Positions 34,274 through 44,418 of a stretch of 64,000 bases of DNA are shown in pieces. The notes under the pieces are model-generated. The model did not search any database and was not told the DNA's origin. It saw only the letters and a program-made list of their open reading frames with translations. A program made the translations under genes and the position numbers. Position 1 is the first letter of the stretch. Each line of letters opens with the position of its first letter. The stretch is from Thomasclavelia sp047249845. Its GTDB lineage: Bacteria; Bacillota_I; Bacilli_A; Erysipelotrichales; Coprobacillaceae. Where the stretch lies: NCBI RefSeq assembly GCF_047249845.1, contig NZ_JBKTWO010000001.1:1-64000 (forward strand), read 5' to 3'.

Positions 34274-35277
34274 TGAAGAAAGTTACTATTTATGATGTTG
34301 CAAGAGAAGCAGGTGTTTCTCTTGCAACAGTTTCTCGGGTGATTAATGGTTCAAATGTTGTTCGAGAAAAAACCAAACAAAAAGTCTTGGATGTTATTGA
34401 ACGCTTAGATTTCAAACCAAATGATATTGCTAGAGGACTAGCAACAAGCAAAACTACTACTATTGCAATAGTATTCCCGCAATCATTATTTGCTCATGTA
34501 AAGGATATGATCGGTGGTATTGGAGATACTGGTAGACACTTAGATTATAATATTAATATGTATACTACTGATGATATTGGTGATGAAAATACGGTTGTTG
34601 ATGTTACCGAGCGTTTAGTTAAATCACGAGTAGATGGAGTTATCTTATTTAATAATGATAATATTGATGAAACTATCGATTCAATTGTTAAATATAATTT
34701 ACCAATTGTAGTTATTGGTAAAAAGATTTCTGGTGAAAATATAGGTTCTATATATATTGATGTTAAAAAAGCTGCTGAAGAAATTGTTGATAAATATTTA
34801 GCAAATGGAAAAGATGATATTGTCTATATTTTGCCAAAGCAAAATTTAATCAAAAGTGATGAAATTATTGAGGGTATCAAAGATACATATAAAAAATATG
34901 ATAAAGTTTTTACAACTAATCAGATTTTAACTAGCTCAAGCCATTATGAAAATACTTACCCTAATTTTGTTGAATATTTTAAAAAACATCGACATGATTT
35001 GGTGTTTTGTGGGTATGATAAAGATGGGGTAGCAGTGATTAATGCAGCTCAGGAAAATGGAATCAGTATTCCTGGAGAAATGGAAGTTGTGGGTATGTTG
35101 AATACTAGCTATTCAATAATGTGTAAACCAACATTATCTTCAATGAATGTACCTGTTTATGATATGGGAGCACTTGCAGTGCGTTTATTAACAAAGTTTT
35201 TACATGAAGAAAAAATTGATTCTAAAGAAATTGCTGTACAACATATGTTTATTAAACGAGATTCTACTAATGAATAG
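34273..35277 (+). CDS. ccpA: Catabolite control protein A (LacI family)
   Basis: This 334-residue LacI/GalR-type regulator is the likely global carbon catabolite regulator. The helix-turn-helix and hinge are VTIYDVAREAGVSLATVSRVING and the segment around KPNDIARGLAT; the periplasmic-binding-like effector domain spans about 60-330. The family assignment is certain. The CcpA assignment rests on the murC-ytxG-ytxH-ccpA order. With HPr-Ser-P it binds cre sites, and a cre-like palindrome stands before ackA in this window. A hairpin terminator follows. Confidence 0.85.
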   Translation: MKKVTIYDVAREAGVSLATVSRVINGSNVVREKTKQKVLDVIERLDFKPNDIARGLATSKTTTIAIVFPQSLFAHVKDMIGGIGDTGRHLDYNINMYTTDDIGDENTVVDVTERLVKSRVDGVILFNNDNIDETIDSIVKYNLPIVVIGKKISGENIGSIYIDVKKAAEEIVDKYLANGKDDIVYILPKQNLIKSDEIIEGIKDTYKKYDKVFTTNQILTSSSHYENTYPNFVEYFKKHRHDLVFCGYDKDGVAVINAAQENGISIPGEMEVVGMLNTSYSIMCKPTLSSMNVPVYDMGALAVRLLTKFLHEEKIDSKEIAVQHMFIKRDSTNE

Positions 35278-35298
35278 ATATTTTCTATTCATTTTTTT
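35269..35298 (+). terminator. Terminator after ccpA
   Basis: ATGAATAG and CTATTCAT pair around a seven-base loop, followed by seven T. The stem includes the ccpA stop codon. Confidence 0.75.
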
Positions 35299-35386
35299 AC
35301 TATGCTGGATAAATTAGTTAGTGCAGTTAATTAAATTTAATCAAATCTTTAAAGGCATCTATAATAAAGAAAGAGGGAGGAGTTTT

Positions 35387-38300
35387 ATGAAAAAAACTTT
35401 GAGAATAATAGCGATATGTACTGCTTTTTGTTTTATTTTAAATACAGTAGAAGTGTTTGCAGGAGGAAAAAACCTAATTTATAAAAAAACTGAATCAACT
35501 TTACTAGATGTTAATGAAATGACAATTTATGATGAATCAATTGCATTTCTTAGATATGATTACACACGTGATGCAGAAATTTTGTTTGATGATCAAGAAC
35601 TGCTACCACAGACACCAGTAACTAGTAATAATAAAATAGAAGGTAAAACATGGTATCCTCATGCAAAATCAGAATATGGTGGGGCAAATATGCATATTGA
35701 TTTGGGTGGTTATTATATGATCACTGATATTGGGTATATGGATGCTAATGGTTCACCCACAGTAAAAATTTGGCAGGGAGATCCTTCAACATGGAAACAG
35801 CTTGGGTCTTTACCTACTAATTATTATATGAAATATCGAGTGGAACATTTTGAAACCCCTCAACCAACTCGTTATTTACGAGTTACATGTAATAGTACAG
35901 ATAGCGGGATTAATGAATTAGGAATTTATGGTTATAAAGTAAGTGAACTAACAAATAAAGACATACAAAAAACCGGACCTGAAAAAGAAGTGTTTCAATC
36001 TTCAAATTTAACATCTGGTCAAAAAATAGGCGCTAATGCTTTTTGTGATGATCCCTATACAGCACTTTTGGCACTTGGAAATATTAGGGAATATTATAAC
36101 TGGTCTTGGATGACCCATCAAGATGGAACACATAGTTTTACAAATGTGGTTGATAAAGATATTTATTATAAAACTCTCAAAGATATGAAAATAGATGTAA
36201 TCCCTTGTCTCCAAATGACTTCTGAAGCGTTTCAAAATGAAAATGAGGATTGGAAAACAATTAAAAATACAATTCCTGTAGAAGAAAACGCTGATACAAA
36301 TGATCCTGTATCTTATGCTCTTCATAGTAATGCGATGTATAATTTTGCTGCTCGCTATGGTAGTAATTCTAATCTTGATTATTCCACTCTTAATGTAAAT
36401 AAAAATGAGATGATCAAGGCAGGTTTAAATATTTTAAATGGGGTAGAATCATGGAACGAACAGGATAAAACATGGGAGACAAAGGACAGTTATTTTACCC
36501 CTTATGAATATGCTGCAATGTTAAGTGCAGATTATGATGGACATGAAGGCGTTATTCCTAATGGAGGTGTCAAAAGTGCGGATCCAAATTTTAAGTTGGC
36601 AATGGGTGGTTTAGCATCCTCTGGTGAAAATGCTACTGCCTATCTTACTTTAATGAAAGAATGGTTTGATTTTAATCGACAAGATGGTAAATTTGCAGCT
36701 GATTTCATTAATTACCATGATTATATTACTGATGAAGAAGCACCAGAAAATTCTAGATTTAGAAATAATATTCGTACTATTGTAGATTGGAGAAATAAAA
36801 ATACACCTGGGGTGGATATTTGGTGTTCAGAGTTTGATGTGTTTGCAAAAGATTTAACTCAAGAAGGAGTTGACAATCATAATAATCCTGCATATGCAAA
36901 AGGAAGAGCAGATCGACTTTTGCGGGCTTTTCTTGTAGGGGAACGAGAAGGCCTTGATCGTCTTTCTATGTTCATGTTACGAGATGAATGGTCTGGTGTT
37001 TATGCAAATTCTGGTTTAACCACAGGAAAGGGAGATTGGGACAAAAAGGAGTCATGGTATTACATCAGTATGGCCACCGATACCCTTAAAAATGCAGATT
37101 TAGTTGATTATTATGAATCTGCTGATATATATATTTATAAATATAAGGATAGAAATACTTCGGAAGTTATTTATGCTCTTTGGTCACCAACTGCTGATGG
37201 AAGCAAACTTAAAGAATATCCTTTGATGGTAGGGGATTGCAAGAAGGCTTCATTTGTTACTCCGTTTTATGGGTATAAAGAAGGTAAGAAAAATTCTGCT
37301 GTTATTGAAAATGGAATAGTTTCAGTAGATGTATCAGAAACAGTAACTTTTGTAAAAACTAGTGGAGAAGATGTAGAGGCAGAGTTTTATCCTCAAGAAA
37401 AAATTATGGTTCAAGAATTACGTTTAGGCGATCTTAATGGTTCTCGAGAAACAGTAACTTTTGATAATAGTGAAATTGTCAATATATCAGCTGGACAAAG
37501 ACCATCTCAAGATAATTATATGTTAAATCAATTTTATAATTTGTTTGATGAACCTGAATCATCACCAGTAACACCATGGTTGAAATTTAAAGAAAAACCG
37601 GAAACTATTTTTGGGAAAATAGCTGTGTCTTCGCAACAAAGTTATCCTTATGATGCAATAGTTACATTTGATGATTATTATGATATTACATACATTGGTA
37701 TGTATGATACATATAATACTGGTAAAATAGAGATTTATGATTATGATAGTGGAAAATTGATTTATAGTTCTAATCTAGATTCATTTAATTGTTGGAAAGT
37801 CAATCCAGTAACTAATGAAAAGATTTTCACAAATAAAATTAGGATAGTAAAATATAATACAGCAGAATTAACAGAGATGGTTTTTTATGGACGACTCGCC
37901 AATAGTAAGGTTGGTGAAGATGTAAAACCAGTTAAAGGAGAAGTCGGTTGTTCACAATTAAAAAAAGGTATCAAAGTAGCTGTATCAGAAATTGATTTAG
38001 GACAGTTGAGTTTAGCTGCTCCTAAGAATCATAAAGGGATTCAAGAAGCATTTACTAATTTATTTGATGAATCAGAAAACACACCCAAAGATTCTCTTAC
38101 TGCATTAAAACAGGGAACTTCTTTTAAGACTAGTTTTAGTAATATATGGAATACAGATACCGTATTTCCTTATGATGCTGTTTTAAGATTCAAAAACTGT
38201 CCCTTACTCAAGACAGTAGGAATTTATCTTGGGTATGGAGAAAAAACAGGCAAAATTGAATTGTACAATAATGAAAATGGTGAACTTTTGTTAGATCAGG

Positions 38301-38422
38301 AATTAGTTGGAAATGGAAAGTGGATATATCTTGATTTAAATGAGGCAGTGTATACAAGTTCTATTAGAATAGTAAAATATAATGCCCGTACAATTGGAGA
38401 AATGCAGTTTTATGGCAATTAA
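35387..38422 (+). CDS. Secreted clan-A-like glycoside hydrolase with three jelly-roll-like modules
   Basis: This is a 1011-residue exported protein. A signal peptide (about 1-26, cleavage near VFAGG) is followed by a beta-rich discoidin-like module (about 30-185) and a barrel-like domain (about 190-640). The barrel has two acidic candidates in clan GH-A context, Glu358 in SWNEQ (acid/base) and Glu482 in CSEFD (nucleophile). Two related C-terminal modules of about 160 residues follow (about 665-835 and 850-1011), each ending IRIVKYN...MVFYG or MQFYG. It probably hydrolyses a glycan outside the cell. No LPXTG-type anchor is seen. The family and substrate are not identified. GGGAGGAG precedes the ATG; the in-frame ATG at 35321 lacks such a site. 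Confidence 0.7.
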   Translation: MKKTLRIIAICTAFCFILNTVEVFAGGKNLIYKKTESTLLDVNEMTIYDESIAFLRYDYTRDAEILFDDQELLPQTPVTSNNKIEGKTWYPHAKSEYGGANMHIDLGGYYMITDIGYMDANGSPTVKIWQGDPSTWKQLGSLPTNYYMKYRVEHFETPQPTRYLRVTCNSTDSGINELGIYGYKVSELTNKDIQKTGPEKEVFQSSNLTSGQKIGANAFCDDPYTALLALGNIREYYNWSWMTHQDGTHSFTNVVDKDIYYKTLKDMKIDVIPCLQMTSEAFQNENEDWKTIKNTIPVEENADTNDPVSYALHSNAMYNFAARYGSNSNLDYSTLNVNKNEMIKAGLNILNGVESWNEQDKTWETKDSYFTPYEYAAMLSADYDGHEGVIPNGGVKSADPNFKLAMGGLASSGENATAYLTLMKEWFDFNRQDGKFAADFINYHDYITDEEAPENSRFRNNIRTIVDWRNKNTPGVDIWCSEFDVFAKDLTQEGVDNHNNPAYAKGRADRLLRAFLVGEREGLDRLSMFMLRDEWSGVYANSGLTTGKGDWDKKESWYYISMATDTLKNADLVDYYESADIYIYKYKDRNTSEVIYALWSPTADGSKLKEYPLMVGDCKKASFVTPFYGYKEGKKNSAVIENGIVSVDVSETVTFVKTSGEDVEAEFYPQEKIMVQELRLGDLNGSRETVTFDNSEIVNISAGQRPSQDNYMLNQFYNLFDEPESSPVTPWLKFKEKPETIFGKIAVSSQQSYPYDAIVTFDDYYDITYIGMYDTYNTGKIEIYDYDSGKLIYSSNLDSFNCWKVNPVTNEKIFTNKIRIVKYNTAELTEMVFYGRLANSKVGEDVKPVKGEVGCSQLKKGIKVAVSEIDLGQLSLAAPKNHKGIQEAFTNLFDESENTPKDSLTALKQGTSFKTSFSNIWNTDTVFPYDAVLRFKNCPLLKTVGIYLGYGEKTGKIELYNNENGELLLDQELVGNGKWIYLDLNEAVYTSSIRIVKYNARTIGEMQFYGN

Positions 38423-38469
38423 GATAAAGTTAATTGCTGGCATGTTGACTTATTAAAAAATATATCATA

Positions 38470-38697
38470 TAATTCTATTACGACGTTGAAAGAAAATAGT
38501 AATCAAAATAGGCATTTAAGAGACCTTGTGGCTGGTGAAAACAAGGATGTACTACTGATGAATACACTCTGGAGTTTCTAGATGCAAAGTCTAGACGGGT
38601 AATTCCGTTATTGATTTTGAGCGCATGTGTGAGCATGAATAAAGGTGGTACCGCGAGATTTCGTCCTTTTAGGATGGAATCTCTTTTTATTTTATAG
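38470..38697 (+). ncRNA. T-box riboswitch leader of tyrS
   Basis: The leader has Stem I landmarks (AAGAGACC, GGCTGGTGAAAA), a specifier region GATGAATACACTCTGG with TAC (Tyr) at 38563-38565, the T-box AAAGGTGGTACCGCG at 38641-38655, and a terminator stem GAGATTTCGTCC/GGATGGAATCTC followed by a T-run (38654-38690). Uncharged tRNA-Tyr should allow read-through into tyrS. Confidence 0.92.
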
Positions 38698-38711
38698 ATG
38701 GAGGATAAGAG

Positions 38712-39938
38712 ATGAAAATTTATGATGAATTAGTATGGCGTGGATTAATTAAGGATGTTAGTTCACCTGATTTAGAAGAAAAGTTAAATAATGGAGGGAT
38801 GACTTTTTATATTGGTACAGACCCAACTGGTGATAGTTTACATATTGGACATTTCTCATCGTTTTTGATATCAAAACGATTAAAGGAGGCAGGTCATAAT
38901 CCTATTTTATTGGTTGGTGGTGCAACAGGGTTAATTGGAGATCCTAAGCCTGATACAGAACGACCAATGATTACTAAAGAAACAGTGGATCATAACTTTG
39001 CTTGTTTAAAAAAACAAGCTCAAGATTTATTTGGGTTTGAAGTAGTAAATAACTATGATTGGTCAAAAGATTTAAACTTTATTGATTTTTTAAGAGATTA
39101 TGGTAAGTATTTTAATATTAATTATATGTTAAATAAAGATATTGTTAAACGTCGTTTAGATGCAGGAATTACGTATACAGAATTTTCTTATATGATCATG
39201 CAGGCGATGGATTTTGAATGGTTATATAACAATAAAAATTGTGTAATGCAAGTGGCAGGTCAAGATCAATGGGGAAATATTACTGCTGGTATTGAATTGA
39301 TTCGTAAAAAAGATGGTAAAGAAGCTTATGGATTTACAATGCCTTTATTAACAAAGAGTGACGGTACAAAATTTGGTAAAACTAATGGTAAAGCTATTTG
39401 GCTAGATAAAGAAAAAACATCTCCATATGAGATGTATCAGTTCTTTATTAATTCTGAAGATGATAAAGTAATTGATTATTTAAAATTCTTAACTTTCTTA
39501 ACTCCTGAAGAAATCATGGAATTAGAAGAAAAAAATAAAACGCAGCCACATTTACGAGAAGCTCATCAGGCATTAGCTCGTGAAGTAATTACATTCTTGC
39601 ATGGTAGAGAGGCTTATGATGAGGCTGTGAATATTTCGAAAATGTTATTTTCAGGACAAATTCAATCTTTAACATTAGACCAGGTTAAAGTTTGCTTTGA
39701 AGGAGTTCCTAGTGTAGAGGTAAAAGAAGATTTAAATATTTTAGATGCTTTGATTACTTGTGGTGGTGCTAAAAGTAAACGTGAAGCAAGAGAGTTTGTT
39801 AATGGTGGTTCTATTCTAATTAATGGGGAGCGAATTAAAGATGTTGAGTTTATAGTAAGTAAATCAAATGCTTTTGGTAGTGAAGCAACAGTAATTCGTC
39901 GAGGTAAGAAAAATTATTTTGTTATTAAACATGTTTAA
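38712..39938 (+). CDS. tyrS: Tyrosyl-tRNA synthetase
   Basis: This 408-residue class I synthetase charges tRNA-Tyr. It has the HIGH-type motif PTGDSLHIGHF, the tyrosine pocket segments YTEFSYMIMQAMDF and QVAGQDQWGNI, a KMSKS-type loop KFGKT, and a C-terminal S4 RNA-binding domain from about 340 (KSKREAREFVNGGSILINGE). GGAGG lies upstream of the ATG. It is preceded by a Tyr T-box and followed by a strong terminator, so it is a monocistronic unit. Confidence 0.97.
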   Translation: MKIYDELVWRGLIKDVSSPDLEEKLNNGGMTFYIGTDPTGDSLHIGHFSSFLISKRLKEAGHNPILLVGGATGLIGDPKPDTERPMITKETVDHNFACLKKQAQDLFGFEVVNNYDWSKDLNFIDFLRDYGKYFNINYMLNKDIVKRRLDAGITYTEFSYMIMQAMDFEWLYNNKNCVMQVAGQDQWGNITAGIELIRKKDGKEAYGFTMPLLTKSDGTKFGKTNGKAIWLDKEKTSPYEMYQFFINSEDDKVIDYLKFLTFLTPEEIMELEEKNKTQPHLREAHQALAREVITFLHGREAYDEAVNISKMLFSGQIQSLTLDQVKVCFEGVPSVEVKEDLNILDALITCGGAKSKREAREFVNGGSILINGERIKDVEFIVSKSNAFGSEATVIRRGKKNYFVIKHV

Positions 39939-39964
39939 AAGTGGACAAACGTCCACTTTTTTCA
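39937..39964 (+). terminator. Terminator of tyrS
   Basis: AAAAGTGGAC and GTCCACTTTT pair perfectly around AAAC, followed by T. It starts at the stop codon. Confidence 0.85.
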
Positions 39965-39986
39965 CAATTTATTCACATTTGTGAAT

Positions 39987-40727
39987 TTATTTTTCTTTGG
40001 GTGTTTTTTTCCAGAGCATCGTATTTTTTTCATTAGTCAAACTAGTCAGAAGATTACTTTTAGCTTGTGGATATTTTTGATATAAATCATTTAATAAGTG
40101 TTTGAATTCTTCACGTTTAGTATGTTTATCAGCAGGACAGGTAGAGATTACAATAGGAACATTAGCCTCTTTTACTGCTGAAACTATATCTGATTCATAA
40201 GCATAAACAAAGGGACGGATAAAATTCATTTCTGTTCTAGTTAGATACATTTTAGGAGTAAAAGTTGCAATTTTACCACCATACACCATATTCATAAATA
40301 ATGTTTCAACAGCATCATCACCATGATGAGCAAAAGCAACTTTATTGCAACCATATTTTTTTGCGCCATCAATTACTAATGCTTTTTTAAATTTTGAACA
40401 AAGTGAACATTGTAATCTACCATCATCTGTTTTATTTAGCTTAAGAATTTCATAAACATCACTAGGTTCATGATATAATTCAATATTATTCTTTTTACAA
40501 AAAGCATCTACTTCACTAAAATCCATATTAGGAAATCCCATTTCAATATGAACACCAATTACATCAAACTTTACTCGAGCAAATTTTTTATATAGTGATA
40601 AGCAGTATAAAAGCAAAGTTGAGTCTTTCCCACCTGAGACACCAACGCAGACTTTATCACCATCTTGAATTAAATCAAATTCTTCATCGGCTTTTCGAAT
40701 ACAGCCTAAAACTTTTTTCATTGTCAT
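39987..40727 (-). CDS. TtcA-like PP-loop tRNA thiolation protein
   Basis: This 246-residue ATP pyrophosphatase of the TtcA/TilS group has the PP-loop SGGKDSTLLL near residue 33 and a CSLC pair that with another cysteine could hold a 4Fe-4S cluster, as in TtcA-type sulfur transferases. HHGDDAVETL is the other family motif. It probably modifies tRNA cytosine 32 or a related base. Starts at GTG 40736, ATG 40727 and ATG 40721 are possible; ATG 40727 follows GGTGAT. It is divergent from truB, another tRNA modifier. Confidence 0.82.
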   Translation of the reverse strand: MTMKKVLGCIRKADEEFDLIQDGDKVCVGVSGGKDSTLLLYCLSLYKKFARVKFDVIGVHIEMGFPNMDFSEVDAFCKKNNIELYHEPSDVYEILKLNKTDDGRLQCSLCSKFKKALVIDGAKKYGCNKVAFAHHGDDAVETLFMNMVYGGKIATFTPKMYLTRTEMNFIRPFVYAYESDIVSAVKEANVPIVISTCPADKHTKREEFKHLLNDLYQKYPQAKSNLLTSLTNEKNTMLWKKTPKEK

Positions 40728-40825
40728 TTTAATCACCGTATTCTATTTTATCAAATTTATCAATATATGCAAAGATATTTGCATTTTATTGAAATCCTCT
40801 GTAAAATGGTAAACGGTGATAAAAA

Positions 40826-41668
40826 ATGGATGGAATTATATTGGTAAATAAACCTAAAGGAATGACAAGCCACGATGTGGTTAATAAATTACGAAAAATC
40901 TTACATACAAAAAAAGTTGGTCATTGTGGAACGTTAGATCCTGATGCCACAGGTGTATTAGTAGTATGTGTTAATAAGGCAACAAAAGTTCTTCAATTTT
41001 TAACAAGCGAGAATAAAGAGTATATCGCAACATTAAATTTAGGAACTAGTACAGATACATATGATGCTAGTGGAATGGTCTTAGAAGTTAAAGAATATCA
41101 GTCAATTGATAGTGATAAAATAATTAATTGTATAAAAAGCTTTATAGGTGTACAGGTTCAAAAACCTCCGATGTATTCAGCTATTAAAGTTAATGGGAAA
41201 AAGTTATATGAGTATGCTCGAGCTGGAGAAACTGTGGAGATACCAGCTAGAACAGTTAATATTAATTATATAGATGTTTTAGAAATTAAAAATAATTTGA
41301 TCAAGTTTAAAGTTGGATGTTCTAAAGGAACGTACATTCGCTCATTGTGTTTTGATATTGCTACAACATTGGGGTATCCTGGTCATATGCAGGAGTTAGT
41401 CAGAACAAAATCAGGTAAGTTTTCTTTAAGTGAGTGTTATACATTGGAACAAATAGCTGATGGACAATTTAAATATTTAGATTTAGAAACTGCTTTAAGT
41501 GATTATCAGTGGTTAGAAGTTGAAGATGAAAATATTGTTTATCATGGGAAAAAGATCAAAGCTGATATTAATGAACAAGTTGTTATCGTAAATAAGAATA
41601 GAAAAGTTTTAGCGATGTATGGACCTGATGGTGAAGGGTACTTGAAGAATATAAGAGGATTATGGTAA
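40826..41668 (+). CDS. truB: tRNA pseudouridine-55 synthase
   Basis: This 280-residue enzyme isomerises U55 in the T-loop of tRNAs. The catalytic motif GHCGTLDPDATGVL contains Asp38. Other family segments are KPKGMTSHDVV at the start, PPMYSAIKVNGKKLYEYAR, and KGTYIRSLCFDIA. A C-terminal PUA-like region is present. GGTGAT lies before the ATG. Its stop overlaps the ribF start by one base (TAATG), the usual truB-ribF coupling in Firmicutes. Confidence 0.96.
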   Translation: MDGIILVNKPKGMTSHDVVNKLRKILHTKKVGHCGTLDPDATGVLVVCVNKATKVLQFLTSENKEYIATLNLGTSTDTYDASGMVLEVKEYQSIDSDKIINCIKSFIGVQVQKPPMYSAIKVNGKKLYEYARAGETVEIPARTVNINYIDVLEIKNNLIKFKVGCSKGTYIRSLCFDIATTLGYPGHMQELVRTKSGKFSLSECYTLEQIADGQFKYLDLETALSDYQWLEVEDENIVYHGKKIKADINEQVVIVNKNRKVLAMYGPDGEGYLKNIRGLW

Positions 41669-42579
41669 TGGAAATCATATATTTAAATGAACAAAATAAT
41701 CTGGTTTTGGAACCAAGTTGTGTAGCATTAGGATTTTTTGATGGTTTTCATTTGGGACATTTAAAATTGGTTAGAGAAGTTATAAGTGTTGCTGAAAAGA
41801 ATAGTTTAAAAAAGGGATTGTTGACTTTTGATGTTCAACCAAAATCTTTTTTAACTCATCAACCATTTAAGTATTTGATGAGTTTAGAGGATAAGATTAA
41901 ATTATTAAAGAGATATGATTTTGATTATCTTTTCGTGTTGCGATTTAATAATACTTTAGCGAAATTAGAACCTAAAAAATTTATTGAAGAATACATTATA
42001 GAACCTAAAATCAAACATGTGGTATGTGGTTTTGATTTTCATTTTGGAAATCGGGGATTAGGTGACAATAATATTTTAATTGCAAATAGTAATGATGATT
42101 ACCAAGTAACAGTGATTGAAAAATTAGAATATGAACATCATAAAATATCATCTAGTTATCTTAGGGAATTATTGAATAATGGAGATGTAGAAACTGTTAC
42201 AAAATTATTAAATCGTCCATATAGTGTAAGTGGTGAAGTTATATATGGACGCCAAAACGGTCATAAGATTGGATTTCCAACAGCTAATATTGATGCTAAA
42301 GATTATGTATTACCTCAAAACGGAGTTTATGGTGCAAAAGTATATATTGATGATAAGGTTTATTTAGGAATGGCAAATCTTGGTTTTAATCCAACTTTTA
42401 AAACTTTATCTAAAGCTTCATTAGAAGTCAATATATTTAATTTTGATGAGGATGTTTATGGTAAAATAATTACTATTGCATTTATAAAGAAAATAAGAGA
42501 AGAAAGAAAATTTGAAAGTGTTAATAAATTGATTGAACAGTTAAATAAAGATAAGCAACATATTATAACACATATATAA
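41668..42579 (+). CDS. ribF: Bifunctional riboflavin kinase/FAD synthetase
   Basis: This 303-residue enzyme makes FMN and then FAD. The N-terminal adenylyltransferase domain has ALGFFDGFHLGHLKL and the ISSSYLRELL end motif. The C-terminal kinase domain has YGRQNGHKIGFPTANI and the beta-barrel segment YLGMANLGFNPTF. The ATG at 41668 overlaps the truB stop; another in-frame ATG six bases upstream is closer to the AGAGG site. It is the last gene before the CRISPR leader. Confidence 0.95.
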   Translation: MEIIYLNEQNNLVLEPSCVALGFFDGFHLGHLKLVREVISVAEKNSLKKGLLTFDVQPKSFLTHQPFKYLMSLEDKIKLLKRYDFDYLFVLRFNNTLAKLEPKKFIEEYIIEPKIKHVVCGFDFHFGNRGLGDNNILIANSNDDYQVTVIEKLEYEHHKISSSYLRELLNNGDVETVTKLLNRPYSVSGEVIYGRQNGHKIGFPTANIDAKDYVLPQNGVYGAKVYIDDKVYLGMANLGFNPTFKTLSKASLEVNIFNFDEDVYGKIITIAFIKKIREERKFESVNKLIEQLNKDKQHIITHI

Positions 42580-42801
42580 TTATAAATTTTTAAAATTATA
42601 TAGCAATAAAGTATTATTATATAGTTTTTACCAGACATAATTTATGATTAAACCTTTAAAACCATTGGGAGAGTAAGGGTTCAAAAGATTTTGACTGGTA
42701 ATTATAAAAAAGTAAAATCGCCTGGTAAAAAAACATAAAAGTGTTGATATATAAAGGTTTTGAGGTATAATAGAATATGAAAAGTGGCTTATTTACTAGG
42801 G
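42580..42801 (+). promoter_or_regulatory. CRISPR leader with promoter
   Basis: This AT-rich region precedes the first repeat. TTGATA (42744-42749) and a perfect TATAAT (42766-42771), 16 bases apart, can start transcription of the array just before repeat 1. The leader side is assigned because the degenerate repeat is at the opposite (3') end. Confidence 0.65.
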
Positions 42802-44147
42802 TTTAATAACAACATAAGATGTATTGAAATACTATCTAAAATGACTGGTATTCCTAAATCGACAATGTTTAATAACAACATAAGATGTATTGAAATTCTT
42901 CAGCTGAGCCTTCATTTCCTTCATCACTTTCAGTTTAATAACAACATAAGATGTATTGAAATCCCCTCAACCTACACCAGCATCAAAGCAAAATGGGTTT
43001 AATAACAACATAAGATGTATTGAAATTATAGCTTCCCTCGGCACAAATACCAATACTATCAGTTTAATAACAACATAAGATGTATTGAAATGGTTCTAAA
43101 AGTACACTTGTATCTGCAACACTCGCAGTTTAATAACAACATAAGATGTATTGAAATAAAATTGGAGTTCTCTATAACGAGCGATAGTGATTAGTTTAAT
43201 AACAACATAAGATGTATTGAAATTTTATCGCATTATCTCTTAATTTATCTCTTTCATTCAGTTTAATAACAACATAAGATGTATTGAAATTTTATCGCAT
43301 TATCTCTTAATTTATCTCTTTCATTCAGTTTAATAACAACATAAGATGTATTGAAATTATCCTCTGTCAATGTTACCCTGCCAGCTTCGATGTTTAATAA
43401 CAACATAAGATGTATTGAAATTCGTAGTAACCAAAAGGAATTTTTGCAGTTTCTTCAAGTTTAATAACAACATAAGATGTATTGAAATTCTTTTTTGAAA
43501 AGTTTACATAATTCTTCGTAAAGAGTTTAATAACAACATAAGATGTATTGAAATTAATCATTCTAATAATTTTTATATTAATTGTGATGGTTTAATAACA
43601 ACATAAGATGTATTGAAATACTTTAAATTTCAAATACTTGTTTCTCATTTCAATGGTTTAATAACAACATAAGATGTATTGAAATTGATATAAGTATTGG
43701 ACAAGCTAGACAAAGAGTACGTTTAATAACAACATAAGATGTATTGAAATTCATATCCTATATCCATATCAAATGGATTTAAATATGGTTTAATAACAAC
43801 ATAAGATGTATTGAAATTTATATGAATTAGGAATTCGAGTACCGCCAATTGAGTTTAATAACAACATAAGATGTATTGAAATGTTACGTAAAAAAATTAA
43901 AAACGGGGAACTTGTTTCCGTTTAATAACAACATAAGATGTATTGAAATTTATATTCGCTAACATAATAATTAAAATATATTTTTCGTTTAATAACAACA
44001 TAAGATGTATTGAAATGTGTAAAAAATTATTTTTGTTTTAGTTGGTTTTGTGTTTAATAACAACATAAGATGTATTGAAATAGTGGGGTAAAGCATTATT
44101 TAAAGCCTAAACAGAAAGTTTAATAACAACATAAGATGGATAGAAAG
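42802..44147 (+). CRISPR. CRISPR array, 21 repeats and 20 spacers, no cas genes in the window
   Basis: The 30-base repeat starts GTTTAATAACAACATA and ends GATGTATTGAAAT. Twenty copies start at 42802, 42867, 42933, 42997, 43062, 43128, 43194, 43261, 43328, 43392, 43459, 43525, 43590, 43656, 43721, 43788, 43853, 43920, 43987 and 44052. The last copy at 44118 is altered near its 3' end. Spacers are 34-37 bases. The spacers after repeats 7 and 8 (43224-43260 and 43291-43327) are identical. Repeat length and the ATTGAAA-type end suggest a Cas6-processed class 1 system (type I-B or III). Cas genes must be elsewhere, or lost. Confidence 0.97.
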
Positions 44148-44418
44148 AAATTTTTTATAATTTATTTAGTACTATGATAGTTAAGTTATTTTAGTTCTCT
44201 AGTTGTAAAAATATTAATTGTATAAAAATGAATAATAATAAAAAAATTTAATTTTTGTTGTTTATATGAGTGTTTTTTGATATGATTTAAATAGAAGATG
44301 ATTTTAATTTGTTAGGTTTAAGAGATTGATTATATAATAATAAGAAGTTTTAAATGTTTGCTGAAATATTTAAAATGAATCCCTTTATGATTATAAAAAA
44401 TGCAAAGGGAGGTAAAAA
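44148..44418. other. Spacer between the CRISPR array and the first membrane protein
   Basis: About 270 AT-rich bases contain no ORF. A hairpin CCCTTT/AAAGGG at about 44381-44409 overlaps the ribosome site of the next gene. Confidence 0.5.

Noticed and set aside
42784..43002. Plus-strand ORF of 72 residues at the start of the CRISPR array
   Set aside because: It is made of translated repeats and spacers (the same NNNIRCIEI unit recurs) and is not a protein gene.
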